DNA of 64,000 nt from Streptomyces sp. LaPpAH-108 (GTDB taxonomy: Bacteria; Actinomycetota; Actinomycetes; Streptomycetales; Streptomycetaceae). Each line of letters starts with the position of its first letter. Position 1 is the first letter of the stretch. Shown here piece after piece: positions 8,711 to 18,122 of this stretch. The DNA is taken from assembly GCF_000373625.1 (NCBI RefSeq), contig NZ_KB891999.1, positions 1 to 64,000 on the forward strand, given 5' to 3'. Both the position numbers and the translations under genes were made by a program. The notes beneath the pieces are model-generated. The model did not search any database and had not been told where the DNA came from. It saw nothing but the letters and a program-made list of their open reading frames with translations.

Positions 8711-9214
8711 ATGCTGCACAGAGGTCACGAGAGCACGGGCGACACCGGGGGCGAACTCACCGTTCCCATGGCCTGGTTGTACGCCGAGTACATCGCCGAC
8801 GAGCTGCTGCGCACCGGCGATCTGATGCCACCGACGTCCTTCGAGTTCCGGGCGGGGCGCGACGCTCTCGCCCTCACCGTCTTCCTCTCCGACACCGACG
8901 GTGAACTCTCCTGCGTCCGTGTGGTCTCGCACCTGGAGCACTGGCTCTCCCTGACGGCCTACGACCACCTCTGGCAGGACTGGGTCCGCGAGCGCCTGGC
9001 CACCCTGACGGCCGAGTCCCCCACCCCCTCCCCCGATCTGGCGCTCGCCGTCTCGGCCTGGCGCTGGCTGGAGGAGACGGAACTGCTCGCACCGGACCTG
9101 GACGCGGTCCCCGGCGGAGCGGGGCCCTTCGGGGAGGACGACGGGCCGAAGGTGTGGACACCGGCGTGGCAACTGGGGCTGCCGCTGGGGCACTTGGCGA
9201 TCCATCTGTTCTGA
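8711..9214 (+). CDS. Conserved hypothetical protein
   Basis: 167 residues, not recognised. ATG 8711 is used because GGAGGAAGGCAGG lies just upstream; the longer open frame (from 8579) lacks a ribosome site. The protein is acidic, apparently soluble, rich in Trp and Leu, with a strand-like centre (ALALTVFLSDTDGELSCVRV) and a Pro-rich C-terminal half. It follows the ECF sigma gene by 138 bp. No known catalytic motif is visible. Confidence 0.65.
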   Translation: MLHRGHESTGDTGGELTVPMAWLYAEYIADELLRTGDLMPPTSFEFRAGRDALALTVFLSDTDGELSCVRVVSHLEHWLSLTAYDHLWQDWVRERLATLTAESPTPSPDLALAVSAWRWLEETELLAPDLDAVPGGAGPFGEDDGPKVWTPAWQLGLPLGHLAIHLF

Positions 9215-9295
9215 GCGGCTGCGTCTCTCGACGAGTTGGCCGTTTCCGGCACCCCCGGCTGGCCAGGGAACGGCAGGCGAGACGATCATGCCGGA

Positions 9296-9829
9296 ATGGA
9301 TCACACGTCCTCACCCTCAGCGGCACCGGTGGTACGCCTCCCGCACTACACACCGGCCGACCAGGCCGAAATCCTCGGTGACGGCCCCGACCCCTTCGGC
9401 GTCGCCGACACCGGCCTGACCTTCCGCCCCAAGGAGATCCACTTCGGCATCAAACCGCACGACCGCCTGATCGCCCACGCGGGCCTGCTCGAACTCCCCC
9501 TGTCGATCGGCCCCTTGACGACGAAGGCCATGGGCATCGGCGGCGTGGCCGTAGCCCCGGACGTACGCGGCCAGGGCCTCGCCCGCCGCGTCCTCACCAC
9601 CGCCCTCACCCACGCCCGCACCCTCGGCCCGGACCACGCCCTCCTCTTCTGCCGCCCCCCACTCGTCCCCTTCTACGCCCATCTCGGCTGGCACCCCCTG
9701 ACGGTGAACGTCACCGTCGAACAACCCGGGGGCGCCGTCCTGATGCCCCTCCCGACGATGTGGACACCACTGCGCGCCGGGGCGGAGTGGCCCGAGGGGG
9801 AGGTACGGCTACTGTCGTACCCGATGTGA
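9296..9829 (+). CDS. GNAT-family N-acetyltransferase
   Basis: About 177 residues. The acetyl-CoA-binding motif is clear: GIGGVAVAPDVRGQGLARRVL, where the V-x-x-x-x-R-G-x-G-x-A loop contacts the pyrophosphate. The following segment ALLFCRPPLVPFYAHLGW is the usual motif B with the F-Y-x-x-L-G-W ending. ATG 9296 (MDHTSSPSAAP) is preferred over ATG 9236 because the extra residues are unlike the family. Substrate is unknown. Confidence 0.82.
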   Translation: MDHTSSPSAAPVVRLPHYTPADQAEILGDGPDPFGVADTGLTFRPKEIHFGIKPHDRLIAHAGLLELPLSIGPLTTKAMGIGGVAVAPDVRGQGLARRVLTTALTHARTLGPDHALLFCRPPLVPFYAHLGWHPLTVNVTVEQPGGAVLMPLPTMWTPLRAGAEWPEGEVRLLSYPM

Positions 9830-9856
9830 GCCGTCTTCAGGACAACGGGGGAGCCC

Positions 9857-9976
9857 ATGGGAATCGACCTGGAACTGCACTCGGGGCATCAGAAGGCGGC
9901 CCTGCTCGACCTCGCGGAGTTCCTTGACGCGTGTGCGGCGACGCCGGGGAGCTACTTGTGGTTCGTGGGCGACTAG
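9857..9976 (+). CDS. Small hypothetical protein (39 aa), possibly a truncated gene
   Basis: An ATG at 9857 preceded by GGGGGAG opens a 39-codon frame starting MGIDLELHSGHQKAALLDL and ending WFVGD. It is amphipathic and acidic. The good ribosome site supports translation, but the short length and lack of a recognised family leave open that it is the 5' remnant of a longer gene. It sits between an acetyltransferase and a nucleotide-binding-like protein. Confidence 0.45.
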   Translation: MGIDLELHSGHQKAALLDLAEFLDACAATPGSYLWFVGD

Positions 9977-10044
9977 ACGGGCATGGCGGAACCATGTGGC
10001 CGTCTCCGCGGGCACCGCTTGGACCGCATCGTCAGGAGGAACCC

Positions 10045-10437
10045 GTGTCATACCCGCACCTGCCCACCCCCGAGGAGAGGCTTGCCGAGGCGAAGAAGCT
10101 GTTGAGCCTGCCGCGTATCGTCGTGATCTGTGGCTCCACCCGCTTCATGGCCGAGATGAACGAGGCCGAGCTGCGGGAGACCGAAGCCGGAAGGATTGTC
10201 GTCAAACCGGGCTGTGACATGAAGTCGCCGCACGCACTGTGGTCCGACCCCGTCAAGGCCGCGGCCCTGAAGGTCCGACTCGACGCTCTGCACCGGGCCA
10301 AGATCCGGCTAGCCGATGAAGTGCTCGTGGTCGGCGACTACATCGGGGACAGCACCCGCGCCGAAATCGCCTACGCCCGGTCGCTGGGCAGGCCCGTACG
10401 GTTCACACACCCCGAGGTCGACCCGTCGGTCACGTGA
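10045..10437 (+). CDS. Nucleoside 2-deoxyribosyltransferase-like protein
   Basis: 130 residues. After a charged helix the protein has the strand-loop IVVICGSTRFMAEMNEAE and a later segment VLVVGDYIGDSTRAEIAYARSLGRPV. This G-S-T-R-F start and G-x-x-x-G-x-S-T-x-x-E-I-A-Y-A pattern is typical of the small nucleoside 2-deoxyribosyltransferase/DUF4406-like fold found in actinobacteria and phages. GTG 10045 has AGGAGGA eight bases upstream, a strong site. Catalysis has not been shown for these short members. Confidence 0.68.
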   Translation: MSYPHLPTPEERLAEAKKLLSLPRIVVICGSTRFMAEMNEAELRETEAGRIVVKPGCDMKSPHALWSDPVKAAALKVRLDALHRAKIRLADEVLVVGDYIGDSTRAEIAYARSLGRPVRFTHPEVDPSVT

Positions 10438-10439
10438 GT

Positions 10440-10640
10440 CCAGCGGCCTGCCGGAGCCTCGCTCGGTCTTCGGGGCTGGGCAGTTCCGACCGAGACCAGA
10501 AGGCTCAGCAGCTCGGACCGCACAGGGAGTTGTGGATCACCGGCCAGGCGGAGCAGGAAGGGCAGCGCCGTCGGCATCGCGACGTGAGTCTGTCGGGGGC
10601 CACCGGCCGTAGGGCAGGGGCCGGGTGTCCTTGGTCAAGA
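10440..10640 (-). pseudogene. Remnant of a HEAT-repeat-like protein gene
   Basis: On the minus strand an open stretch encodes MPTALPFLLRLAGDPQLPVR followed by SELLSLLV, a pattern close to one HEAT helical pair found in streptomycete HEAT-repeat proteins. Upstream coding-like sequence (FLTKDTRPLPYGRW) lies in another frame, and there is no good start or continuation. This suggests a decayed fragment. The assignment rests on pattern recall alone. Confidence 0.3.
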
Positions 10641-10712
10641 ACTCGATCCCGTATGCCTCCCGTTCGGGAAAGCCGCTGGTTCGCCGGGTCCACGCCGCCC
10701 TACGGTGACGCC

Positions 10713-11072
10713 ATGAGCGATCGCCAGGAAGCACCTGTCGCACCCGTCGAGCCCTACCAACCCCCGTACTACGTCGCCGTCTTCACCGCGGTCCGCACCG
10801 AGAACCAGAGCGGCTACAGCGAGATGAGCGCCCGCATGGAGGACCTGGTGAAGACCATCCCCGGCTACCTGGGCATGGACCACGCACGGACCCCCGGCGG
10901 CCTCGCCATCACCGTCGGCTACTTCCGCGACGCCGACGCCCTCACGGAGTGGCGAAGCAACACCGAGCACCAGGCGGCCCAGAACCGCGGCCGAGCCGAC
11001 TGGTACCAGAGCTACACACTCCACGTGGCCAAGGTGGAACGAAGCCACGGGTTCACCCGACCACAGGACTGA
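10713..11072 (+). CDS. Antibiotic biosynthesis monooxygenase (ABM) domain protein
   Basis: 119 residues. The ferredoxin-like ABM domain spans about 18-110, with YYVAVFTAVRTENQSGYSEM at the first strand, a central PGYLGMDHART, and WRSNTEHQAAQNRGRADWY before the last strand. Members oxidise small molecules or bind haem; the short family also contains many of unknown role. The W-R-x-x-x-x-H motif is conserved here. ATG 10713 fits the domain start. Confidence 0.82.
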   Translation: MSDRQEAPVAPVEPYQPPYYVAVFTAVRTENQSGYSEMSARMEDLVKTIPGYLGMDHARTPGGLAITVGYFRDADALTEWRSNTEHQAAQNRGRADWYQSYTLHVAKVERSHGFTRPQD

Positions 11073-11340
11073 ACACCGTCGAGACCAGAATGTAACCAGC
11101 CATTTCCAGTGGACCACTCCCCCACGACGCCCCCGCGCGACACCCCCATCACACCCCCTGACCAGCCCCTTCCCCCACCCCCCGAAACGGACCGGAAATC
11201 GCACCAATCCAAACCTCCCCCCGCTCCGAATCTCTTCGCCGTGATTCGTGGATGTGGCTTGAGTGATTCGGCCGTGCTCTGCGTACGGATGGGTGCAACG
11301 AGTAACCCCCCACCCGCACCCACCGGCACGAGGTTTCGGC

Positions 11341-11997
11341 ATGAGGTCCCTGGAAAGGCATCGCGACGTCGGCGCTTATGCGCTCGGCGTGCTGGACGAG
11401 GCGGATGCCTTCCGCTTCGAGGACCATCTCGTGGAGTGTCCCCAGTGCGCGGCACGGGCGACCGAATTCGGGCCCACCGCACGGCAGTTGATGCTGTTCC
11501 GGCAGGCTACACCGCAGTTCGTGCCGCCGCTCGCACAACCCGGACCCCGGATGCTGGAGCGGCTGCTCGGGGAGATCGGCGTACGCCGCAGGGCGCAGCG
11601 GCGGCGGTTTCTGTACGGGCTCGCCGCCTCCGTCGTGCTGGCGGTCGCCGGCTCCGCGCTGGCGCTGCAGACCGGGTCGAGTGCCGCGCCGGAGGCCAGA
11701 GTCACGGCGGCCACCGACCCCAGCACCGGCGTGTGGGCACAGGTCACGGCCGAGGGCGCGGACTGGGGCAGCGGACTGAGCCTGAAGGTGCGCGACACCT
11801 CCGGGCCGCACTCCTGCCGTCTGTTCGTGGTCGGCCGGGACGGTACGGAACAGGCCGTCGGCGGCTGGAACGTCGGGGCGCACGAGAGCGGTACGACCTC
11901 CACGACCGTCGGTTCCTCGATGAGCCCCGACGACATCGACCACTACGACGTGCGCACCTCGGACGGGCAGCGCCTGGTGACGCTTCCGGCCCACTGA
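11341..11997 (+). CDS. Anti-sigma factor with zinc-finger (zf-HC2) domain
   Basis: 218 residues. The N-terminal zinc-associated domain shows H-x3-C-x2-C in EDHLVECPQCAARA. A single transmembrane helix lies at about residues 95-118 (FLYGLAASVVLAVAGSALAL), followed by an extracellular sensor-like domain (120-218) resembling the RskA C-terminal region. Such proteins hold an ECF sigma factor inactive at the membrane. No sigma gene is adjacent; the ECF gene at 8024-8572 is the only candidate in the window. The 268 bp upstream hold no other gene. Confidence 0.85.
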   Translation: MRSLERHRDVGAYALGVLDEADAFRFEDHLVECPQCAARATEFGPTARQLMLFRQATPQFVPPLAQPGPRMLERLLGEIGVRRRAQRRRFLYGLAASVVLAVAGSALALQTGSSAAPEARVTAATDPSTGVWAQVTAEGADWGSGLSLKVRDTSGPHSCRLFVVGRDGTEQAVGGWNVGAHESGTTSTTVGSSMSPDDIDHYDVRTSDGQRLVTLPAH

Positions 11998-12020
11998 CAC
12001 CCGCCATGCAAAGACAGCGC

Positions 12021-12884
12021 TCACTTCAGCAGCCGCGAAAGCCTCCGGTCCGCCAGCGGCTTGCCGCCCGTCTGGCACGTCGGGCAGTACTGGAGCGAGG
12101 AGTCGCTGAAGGAGACCTCGCGGATCGTGTCCCCGCACACCGGGCACGGTTCGCCGGTCCGGCCGTGGACGCGCAGCCCGCTCTTCTTCTCCGCCTTCAG
12201 CCGCCCGGCGGCCACGCCCCGCGACCGCTCCACCGCCTCGGTGAGGGTCGTACGCAGCGCCTCGTACAGCCGTGAGGTCTCCTCGGGCGTCAGGGAGGCC
12301 GCCAGTTTGAACGGGGACATCTTCGCGGCGTGCAGGATCTCGTCGCTGTAGGCGTTGCCGACCCCGGCGATCAGGGACTGGTCCCGCAGCGCGCCCTTGA
12401 GCTGCCGCCGCTCGTCCCGCAGCAGCGCGGCGAACCGCTCCTCGTCGAAGTCGTCCGCCAGCGGGTCGGGGCCGAGCCGGGCGATGCCGGGCACCTCGGC
12501 CGGATCGCGGACGACGTACACCGCGAGGCGTTTCTGCGTACCCGCCTCGGTCAGGTCGAAGCCCTCACCGGTGTCCAGGGCGACGCGCAGCGCCAGCGGC
12601 CCTTTGCCGGGGCGGGGCGGGCCGTCCGGGAGCCGGTCGCGCCACTGGAGCCAGCCCGCGCGGGCCAGATGGGTGATCAGATGGAGGCCGCCGTCGGTCT
12701 CCAGGTCCAGGAACTTGCCGTACCGGCGCACGGCGGTGACCTCCGCGCCCTCCACGGCGGTGACCGGCGGGTCGTACGTCTTCAGGACGCTGATGGCCAC
12801 CGGCAGGACGCGCACCACCCGGCGTCCCACCAGGTTCTCGGTGAGGAAGTCCCTGAGCGCTTCCACCTCGGGCAATTCCGGCAT
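12021..12884 (-). CDS. Fpg/Nei-family DNA glycosylase
   Basis: 287 residues, usual length. The N-terminus is MPELPEVEAL, giving the catalytic Pro2 and Glu3 after Met removal. The H2TH region includes LIAGVGNAYSDEILHAAKMS, and the C-terminal zinc finger has C-x2-C near 247 (PCPVCGD) and C-x2-C near 268 (YCPTCQT). A lysine in RYGKFLDL matches the conserved catalytic lysine. These enzymes remove oxidised bases and cut the strand; the sequence fits the actinobacterial Nei/Fpg group. It converges on the anti-sigma gene. Confidence 0.9.
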   Translation of the reverse strand: MPELPEVEALRDFLTENLVGRRVVRVLPVAISVLKTYDPPVTAVEGAEVTAVRRYGKFLDLETDGGLHLITHLARAGWLQWRDRLPDGPPRPGKGPLALRVALDTGEGFDLTEAGTQKRLAVYVVRDPAEVPGIARLGPDPLADDFDEERFAALLRDERRQLKGALRDQSLIAGVGNAYSDEILHAAKMSPFKLAASLTPEETSRLYEALRTTLTEAVERSRGVAAGRLKAEKKSGLRVHGRTGEPCPVCGDTIREVSFSDSSLQYCPTCQTGGKPLADRRLSRLLK

Positions 12885-12954
12885 ACGTCCAGAGTGCCAT
12901 CCGTCACCGACAGCGCCAGGCGGACACGGACGGGAGACGGCATGCGGGCGTACG

Positions 12955-15093
12955 TCAGCCCGCGTCGCGCTCCCCGCCGCCGTCCCCGTCCGCCCCGCCG
13001 TCCCCTTCCTCCCAGTCCTCCCGCTCCGCCCGCACCTCGAACTCGCACCACACCGCCTTGCCCCCGCCCCGCGCCTCCACCCCCCACCGGTCCGCCAGCA
13101 GCTCCACCAGCAGCAGCCCGCGTCCGGAGACCCCCTCCGCCCCCGCCTCCCGCCGCCGGGGCAGCGCGCTGGAGGAGTCCTCCACCTCGACGCGGAGCTT
13201 GCGCTCGGGGCCGTCGAGCACCCGGAGGGTCACCGCCGCCGAGCCCTCCGTGTGCATGAGGACGTTGGTGACCAGTTCGTCGGTGACCAGCTCGATGTCG
13301 TCGGCGCGCTCGCGGGCGCCCCAGGCGCGGACGGCGGTGCGGATCATGTGGCGGGCGCGGGAAAGGGCCTCGGGATCGCCCGGGGCGACATGGCGGCGCA
13401 GCCGGCCGCCCGCGAGGGGGGTCTCGGGGACGCGGCGCCTGAGGAGGAGCAGGGCCACGTCGTCCTCGCCGCCGCGTTCCTCGGCCATGCCGATCAGCCG
13501 CCCGGCGAGTTCGCGGACGTCCTGGGGTCCGGCGGCGACGGCGGAGGCGAGGGCGCGCATCCCGTCGTCCAGGTCGACGCCGGGCTGTTCGACCAGGCCG
13601 TCGGTGCACAGGACCAGGGTGCGCCCTGGATCGAGTTCCAGGGTGGTGATCGGGTACTCCAGACGGCCGAACTCGGCGGACAGACCGAGCGGCAGCCCGC
13701 CCTCGACGCAGATGCGGCGGCAGGTGCCGTCGGAGTAGCGCAGGAGCGGGTCGAGGTGGCCCGCGCGGACCATCTGGACGACGCCCGTGGACAGGTCGGC
13801 CTGGGCGTAGAGGCAGGTCGCGAACCGGTCGGTGTCGAGTTCGTGCAGGAAGACGGAGGCGCGGGCCATCACCGCGGCCGGGGTGTGTCCCTCGGCGGCG
13901 TAGGCGCGCAGCACGATCCGCAGCTGGCCCATGACGGCGGCGGCGTGGGTGTCGTGGCCCTGGACGTCGCCGATGACCGCGCCGACCCGGCCCCCGGGGA
14001 GCGGGATGAGGTCGTACCAGTCGCCGCCGATGTCGCGGCCGAGGGCCGCCGAGCGGTAGCGGACGGCGACCTCGGCGCCGCGCACGCTGGGGATGGTGCG
14101 GGGCAGCATCGCCTGCTGGAGGTTCTGGGCGAGGTCCTTGTCCTGCTCGTAGAGCATGGCGCGCTGCAGGCTCTGCGCGATGCTGCTGCCGAGCGCGACG
14201 AGGACGGCCCGCTCCTCGGCGGAGAAGCCGCGCCGGTCGCTGTAGAGCAGGCCGAGGGCGCCGATGGGGCGGCCCTGGGCGATGAGCGGCAGGTAGGCGG
14301 CGGAGGTGACGTGCAGTGCGGTGAGGTGCGGCCAGAGGATGGGGTAGCCGTCGGAGAACTCCTCCGGTGACTCGATGAAGCGGGGCGCGAGCGTGCGGAC
14401 GACCTCGCTCATCGGGTACGGCTCGTCGATCCGGGTGATCCGGGTGCCGGGCACGAAGCTCCCGGCCAGTCCCTCGGCGACCAGCCGGATGCGTCCGGCC
14501 TCCACCAGGCCCATGACCACGCTGGCCACGCCGAGGCGGCGGATGCCGTGGGCGTTCTTGAGCACGTCGATCACGTCGTGGACGCTGCGGGCGTGGGCGA
14601 GGGCGGCGGTGATGACCTGGACGACGTTGGTCTGGCGGCGGAACGCCTCGTCGCGCAGGGTGCGCGGCCCGTGCTCGGGGCTCTCGGCGAGTTCCCGGGT
14701 GGCGTCCCGGACGATGCCGACGACCCGGTGCGGGCGCCCTGTGCCGTCGCGGCGGATGGCGCCCTGGCTGTGGGTCCAGCGGTAGCTGCCGTCGCGGCGG
14801 CGGATGCGGAAGTAGGTGCCGTAGTGCTCGCTGCCGTCCTTGATGGCGCGGGCGACGACGGCGTCGAGATGGGCGGCCTCGGGCGGCGGCATCCGGGCGG
14901 CCAGGGACTCCAGGCGGCCGTCGTACTCCTCGGGGAGCAGGTCGAAGACCTCGTGGGCGCGGGCGTCCAGGTGGAAGAGACCCGCGTCCAGGTCCCAGTC
15001 GAAGGTGCCCATGCCGTTGAGCGCCAGGATCGTGTCCGGGTGGGCGGGCGAGTCCTCCGGGAGTGACAGGGCACTCGCTCCCCGTTCAGCCAT
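12955..15093 (-). CDS. PAS-GAF-SpoIIE phosphatase with C-terminal HATPase domain
   Basis: 712 residues with a modular order: PAS-like sensor (about 25-140), GAF-like sensor (165-320), PP2C/SpoIIE serine phosphatase (345-560, motifs GGDWYDL, GDVQGHD, LCTDGLVE, GGEDDVALLLL) and a C-terminal HATPase_c anti-sigma kinase-like domain (575-705, with DELVTNVLMHT and GRGLLLVELLADRWG). Such proteins usually dephosphorylate anti-anti-sigma factors and sit in partner-switching signalling. All metal-binding aspartates of the phosphatase are visible. The acidic Gly/Asp tail after 690 is low complexity. The partner antagonist is not in the window. Confidence 0.9.
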   Translation of the reverse strand: MAERGASALSLPEDSPAHPDTILALNGMGTFDWDLDAGLFHLDARAHEVFDLLPEEYDGRLESLAARMPPPEAAHLDAVVARAIKDGSEHYGTYFRIRRRDGSYRWTHSQGAIRRDGTGRPHRVVGIVRDATRELAESPEHGPRTLRDEAFRRQTNVVQVITAALAHARSVHDVIDVLKNAHGIRRLGVASVVMGLVEAGRIRLVAEGLAGSFVPGTRITRIDEPYPMSEVVRTLAPRFIESPEEFSDGYPILWPHLTALHVTSAAYLPLIAQGRPIGALGLLYSDRRGFSAEERAVLVALGSSIAQSLQRAMLYEQDKDLAQNLQQAMLPRTIPSVRGAEVAVRYRSAALGRDIGGDWYDLIPLPGGRVGAVIGDVQGHDTHAAAVMGQLRIVLRAYAAEGHTPAAVMARASVFLHELDTDRFATCLYAQADLSTGVVQMVRAGHLDPLLRYSDGTCRRICVEGGLPLGLSAEFGRLEYPITTLELDPGRTLVLCTDGLVEQPGVDLDDGMRALASAVAAGPQDVRELAGRLIGMAEERGGEDDVALLLLRRRVPETPLAGGRLRRHVAPGDPEALSRARHMIRTAVRAWGARERADDIELVTDELVTNVLMHTEGSAAVTLRVLDGPERKLRVEVEDSSSALPRRREAGAEGVSGRGLLLVELLADRWGVEARGGGKAVWCEFEVRAEREDWEEGDGGADGDGGGERDAG

Positions 15094-15232
15094 GGAGCCA
15101 CCTTGCCAGCAATCGGCGGATTCTTCGAGTGCTGCACAGGCGTCCGGTTAGCCGGGCCGGGGCGCGCGGTACATGGACTGGCGGGCGTCGAGCGGCCGTG
15201 TGCGGAGCGGTCGCGCCGGAGGCAGGAGTGTC

Positions 15233-16645
15233 GTGGACTGGTTCACCGCGCCGGAGTACTGGCTGAGCCGGCTGGTGTTCCAGCGCGCCCTGGCCGGGCT
15301 GTATCTGGTGGCGTTCCTGACGGCGGCCCTCCAGTTCCGGGCGCTGCTCGGCGAGCGCGGGATGACGCCGATCCCCCGCTATCTGGCGCGCACGCGCTTT
15401 CGCCGGGCCCCGAGCCTGTTCCATCTGCGCTACTCGGACCGCTTCTTCGCGGGGTGCGCGTGGGCGGGCTGCGCGGTGTCGGCGGCGCTGATCGCCGGGG
15501 TGGACTCGCTGCTGCCGCTGTGGGCCGGGGTGCTGCTGTGGCTGGTGCCCTGGGCGCTGTATCTGTCGATCGTGAACGTCGGCCAGACCTGGTACGCGTT
15601 CGGCTGGGAGTCGCTGCTGCTCGAAGTCGGCTTCCTCGCGGCGTTCCTCGGCAACGACGAGGTGGCACCCCCGATCGTGGTGCTGTTCCTGCTGCGCTGG
15701 GTGCTGTTCCGGGTGGAGTTCGGGGCCGGGCTGATCAAGCTGCGCGGCGATCCGTGCTGGCGGGACCTGACCTGCCTCTACTACCACCACGAGACCCAGC
15801 CGATGCCGGGCCCGCTGAGCTGGTTCTTCCACCATCTGCCCAGGCCGCTGCACCGGGTGGAGGTAGCGGCCAACCACTTCACCCAACTCGTCGTCCCCTT
15901 CCTGCTGTTCACCCCGCAGCCGATCGCCTCGGCCGCCGCCGCGCTGATGATCGTGACCCAGCTGTGGCTGGTGCTGTCCGGGAACTTCGCGTGGCTGAAC
16001 TGGATCACCATCGTGCTCGCGTTCTCCGCGCTGCTCCTCCCCACCGACGCGCCCTCGGTGCCCCCGGCGCCGCTCTGGTACGAGGTCCTGGTGCTGGCGG
16101 TCGGCGCGGGCCTGCTCTTCCTGAGCCACCGCCCGGTGCTGAACATGCTCTCCCGCCGCCAGGTGATGAACCGCTCCTTCGACCCGCTGCACCTGGTCAA
16201 CACCTACGGCGCGTTCGGCAGCGTGGGCCGGGTGCGCTACGAGGTGGTGATCGAGGGCACCTACGACGATCCGCCCCGGGAGGACTCCGACTGGCGGGCG
16301 TACGAGTTCCGGGGCAAGCCGGGCGATCTCGGTCACTGGCCGCGCCAGTTCGCGCCGTACCATCTGCGCCTGGACTGGCTGATGTGGTTCGCCGCGCTGT
16401 CGCCCGGCTATGCCGGGGAGTGGTTCGGCGGCCTGGTGGAACGGCTCCTGGAGGGCGACCGGGCCACCCTGCGCCTGCTGCGCCGCTCCCCCTTCCCGCC
16501 CGAGGCCCCGCCCCGCCACATCCGCGCCCGGCTCTTCCGCTACCGGTTCACCGACCGGCGGGAGCTGCGGGAGACGGGCGCGTGCTGGAAGCGGTCGTAC
16601 GTGCGGGACTATCTGCCGCCGACACGGCTCACGGAAAGCCGTTGA
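15233..16645 (+). CDS. Lipase maturation factor-like membrane protein
   Basis: 470 residues with several transmembrane helices in the first 330 and a hydrophilic C-terminal part. Motifs match the lipase maturation factor family: WYAFGWESLLLEVGFLA, LLRWVLFRVEFGAGLIKLRG followed by CWRDLTCLYYHHETQPMP, and a C-terminal FRGKPGD segment followed by PYHLRLDWLMWF. In vertebrates LMF1 assists lipase folding; the bacterial role is unproven. GTG 15233 follows GGAGGCAGG and starts the protein MDWFTAPEYWLSR, better than ATG 15173, which adds 20 Arg/Gly-rich residues. Confidence 0.85.
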   Translation: MDWFTAPEYWLSRLVFQRALAGLYLVAFLTAALQFRALLGERGMTPIPRYLARTRFRRAPSLFHLRYSDRFFAGCAWAGCAVSAALIAGVDSLLPLWAGVLLWLVPWALYLSIVNVGQTWYAFGWESLLLEVGFLAAFLGNDEVAPPIVVLFLLRWVLFRVEFGAGLIKLRGDPCWRDLTCLYYHHETQPMPGPLSWFFHHLPRPLHRVEVAANHFTQLVVPFLLFTPQPIASAAAALMIVTQLWLVLSGNFAWLNWITIVLAFSALLLPTDAPSVPPAPLWYEVLVLAVGAGLLFLSHRPVLNMLSRRQVMNRSFDPLHLVNTYGAFGSVGRVRYEVVIEGTYDDPPREDSDWRAYEFRGKPGDLGHWPRQFAPYHLRLDWLMWFAALSPGYAGEWFGGLVERLLEGDRATLRLLRRSPFPPEAPPRHIRARLFRYRFTDRRELRETGACWKRSYVRDYLPPTRLTESR

Positions 16646-16763
16646 GCAGGCGGTTCACCGGCGGCGGGCCGCGCCGGGCTCTCGACGCGGGGGCGCGCGA
16701 GCGGGCACAGTGGCCCCTGCGCGTCCAGCGTCGGGCGCGCGGAGACAGCAACGAGGAGCGTCC

Positions 16764-18113
16764 GTGAACGACTGGGCCGGCCGCAGCGCCGCCGAGATCG
16801 CCGCCGCCGTGCGCGAGAAGCGCGCCACCCCGCGCGAGGTGGTCGCCGACCATCTCGCGCGCATCGAACGGCTCGACGGGCGGGTGGGTGCCTTCCGCAC
16901 GGTGCGGGCCGGGGCCGCGCTCGCGGAGGCGGACGAGGTCGCGGCCCGGGGCGATCTGGACCGGCTGCCGCTCGCGGGGGTGCCGGTGGCGGTCAAGGAC
17001 AACCTGTCGGTGCGCGGCGAGTCGGTGCGCAACGGCTCCGCCGCGACCCCGGACACCCCGGCCACCGAGGACCATGTGACGGTGGCCCGGCTGCGGGCGG
17101 CGGGCGCGGTGGTCGTGGGGCTGACGAACGTGCCGGAGCTGTGCGTCTTCGGCACCTCCGAGAGTGTGTACGGCACCGCCCGCAACCCGTGGGACCTCAC
17201 CCGTACGGCGGGCGGTTCCTCCGGGGGCAGCGCCGCGGCGGTGGCGGCGGGCCTGGTGCCGCTCGCGGTGGGCAACGACGGCATGGGCTCGCTGCGCATC
17301 CCGGCCGCGCACTGCGGTCTGGTCACGCTGAAGCCGGGGCACGGGGTCGTACCGGCCGGGATCGGCAACGGCGACTGGTTCGGGATGTCCGAGAACGGCC
17401 CTCTGGCCACCACGACCGAGGATCTGCGGCTGATGCTGTCGGTCCTCGCGGACACGGAGTTCACCGGTCCGGCGGGGCCCGAGCCGCGCCGGATCGCGGT
17501 GGGGCTGCGCAGCCCGATGGCCGGGTTCCCGGTGAACGGGGCGTACACCGCGGCGGTGCGGCGGGCGGCCGGGCTGCTGGCCGGGGCGGGCCACACGGTC
17601 CGCGAGGCCGAGCCGCCCTATCCGCTCGACCTGGGCATGACGGCGCTGAGCACATGGACGGCGGGTACGGCGGTGGACGCGGCGGAGCTGGACCCGGCGC
17701 TGCTCGCCCCGCGCACCCGGACGCACGCGGCCGTCGGCCGTCGCTTCCTCGGCCCGGTGCGCACCGGGAAGGCGCGGGAGCGGCTGCGGGCCCGCCTCGC
17801 GCCGTTCTTCGCCGAGCACGATGTGCTGCTGACCCCGGCGCTGGCCCGGCGCGGTCCGAAGGCCGAGGCGTGGCACGAGCGTAGTTGGGCGGCCAACCTC
17901 GCGGTGAACAGCGCCTGTTCGCCCTTCACCCCGGTCTGGAATCTGACCGGCTGGCCCGCGATGTCGGTGCCGTTCGGCAGGCTGTCCGACTCGGGTGCCC
18001 CGTGCGCGGTGCAGCTGGTGGGCCGTCCGGGCAGCGAGCCCGTACTGCTGGCGGTGGCCGAGGAGTTGGAGCGGCTGCTGCCCTGGCCGCGCACGGCGCC
18101 GCTGGAGCCGTAG
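16764..18113 (+). CDS. Amidase signature family enzyme
   Basis: 449 residues. The Ser-cisSer-Lys triad is visible: Lys78 in PVAVKDN, the cis-serine in the GGSSGGSAAA loop near 151-156, and the nucleophile Ser176 in MGSLRIPAA. The final part has the TGWPAMSVPFG segment usual in the family. The enzyme should hydrolyse a small amide; many Streptomyces paralogues are of unknown substrate. GTG 16764 follows a GAGGAG site. It ends 9 bp from the oppositely oriented acetyltransferase stop. Confidence 0.88.
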   Translation: MNDWAGRSAAEIAAAVREKRATPREVVADHLARIERLDGRVGAFRTVRAGAALAEADEVAARGDLDRLPLAGVPVAVKDNLSVRGESVRNGSAATPDTPATEDHVTVARLRAAGAVVVGLTNVPELCVFGTSESVYGTARNPWDLTRTAGGSSGGSAAAVAAGLVPLAVGNDGMGSLRIPAAHCGLVTLKPGHGVVPAGIGNGDWFGMSENGPLATTTEDLRLMLSVLADTEFTGPAGPEPRRIAVGLRSPMAGFPVNGAYTAAVRRAAGLLAGAGHTVREAEPPYPLDLGMTALSTWTAGTAVDAAELDPALLAPRTRTHAAVGRRFLGPVRTGKARERLRARLAPFFAEHDVLLTPALARRGPKAEAWHERSWAANLAVNSACSPFTPVWNLTGWPAMSVPFGRLSDSGAPCAVQLVGRPGSEPVLLAVAEELERLLPWPRTAPLEP

Positions 18114-18122
18114 GGCCTGTTC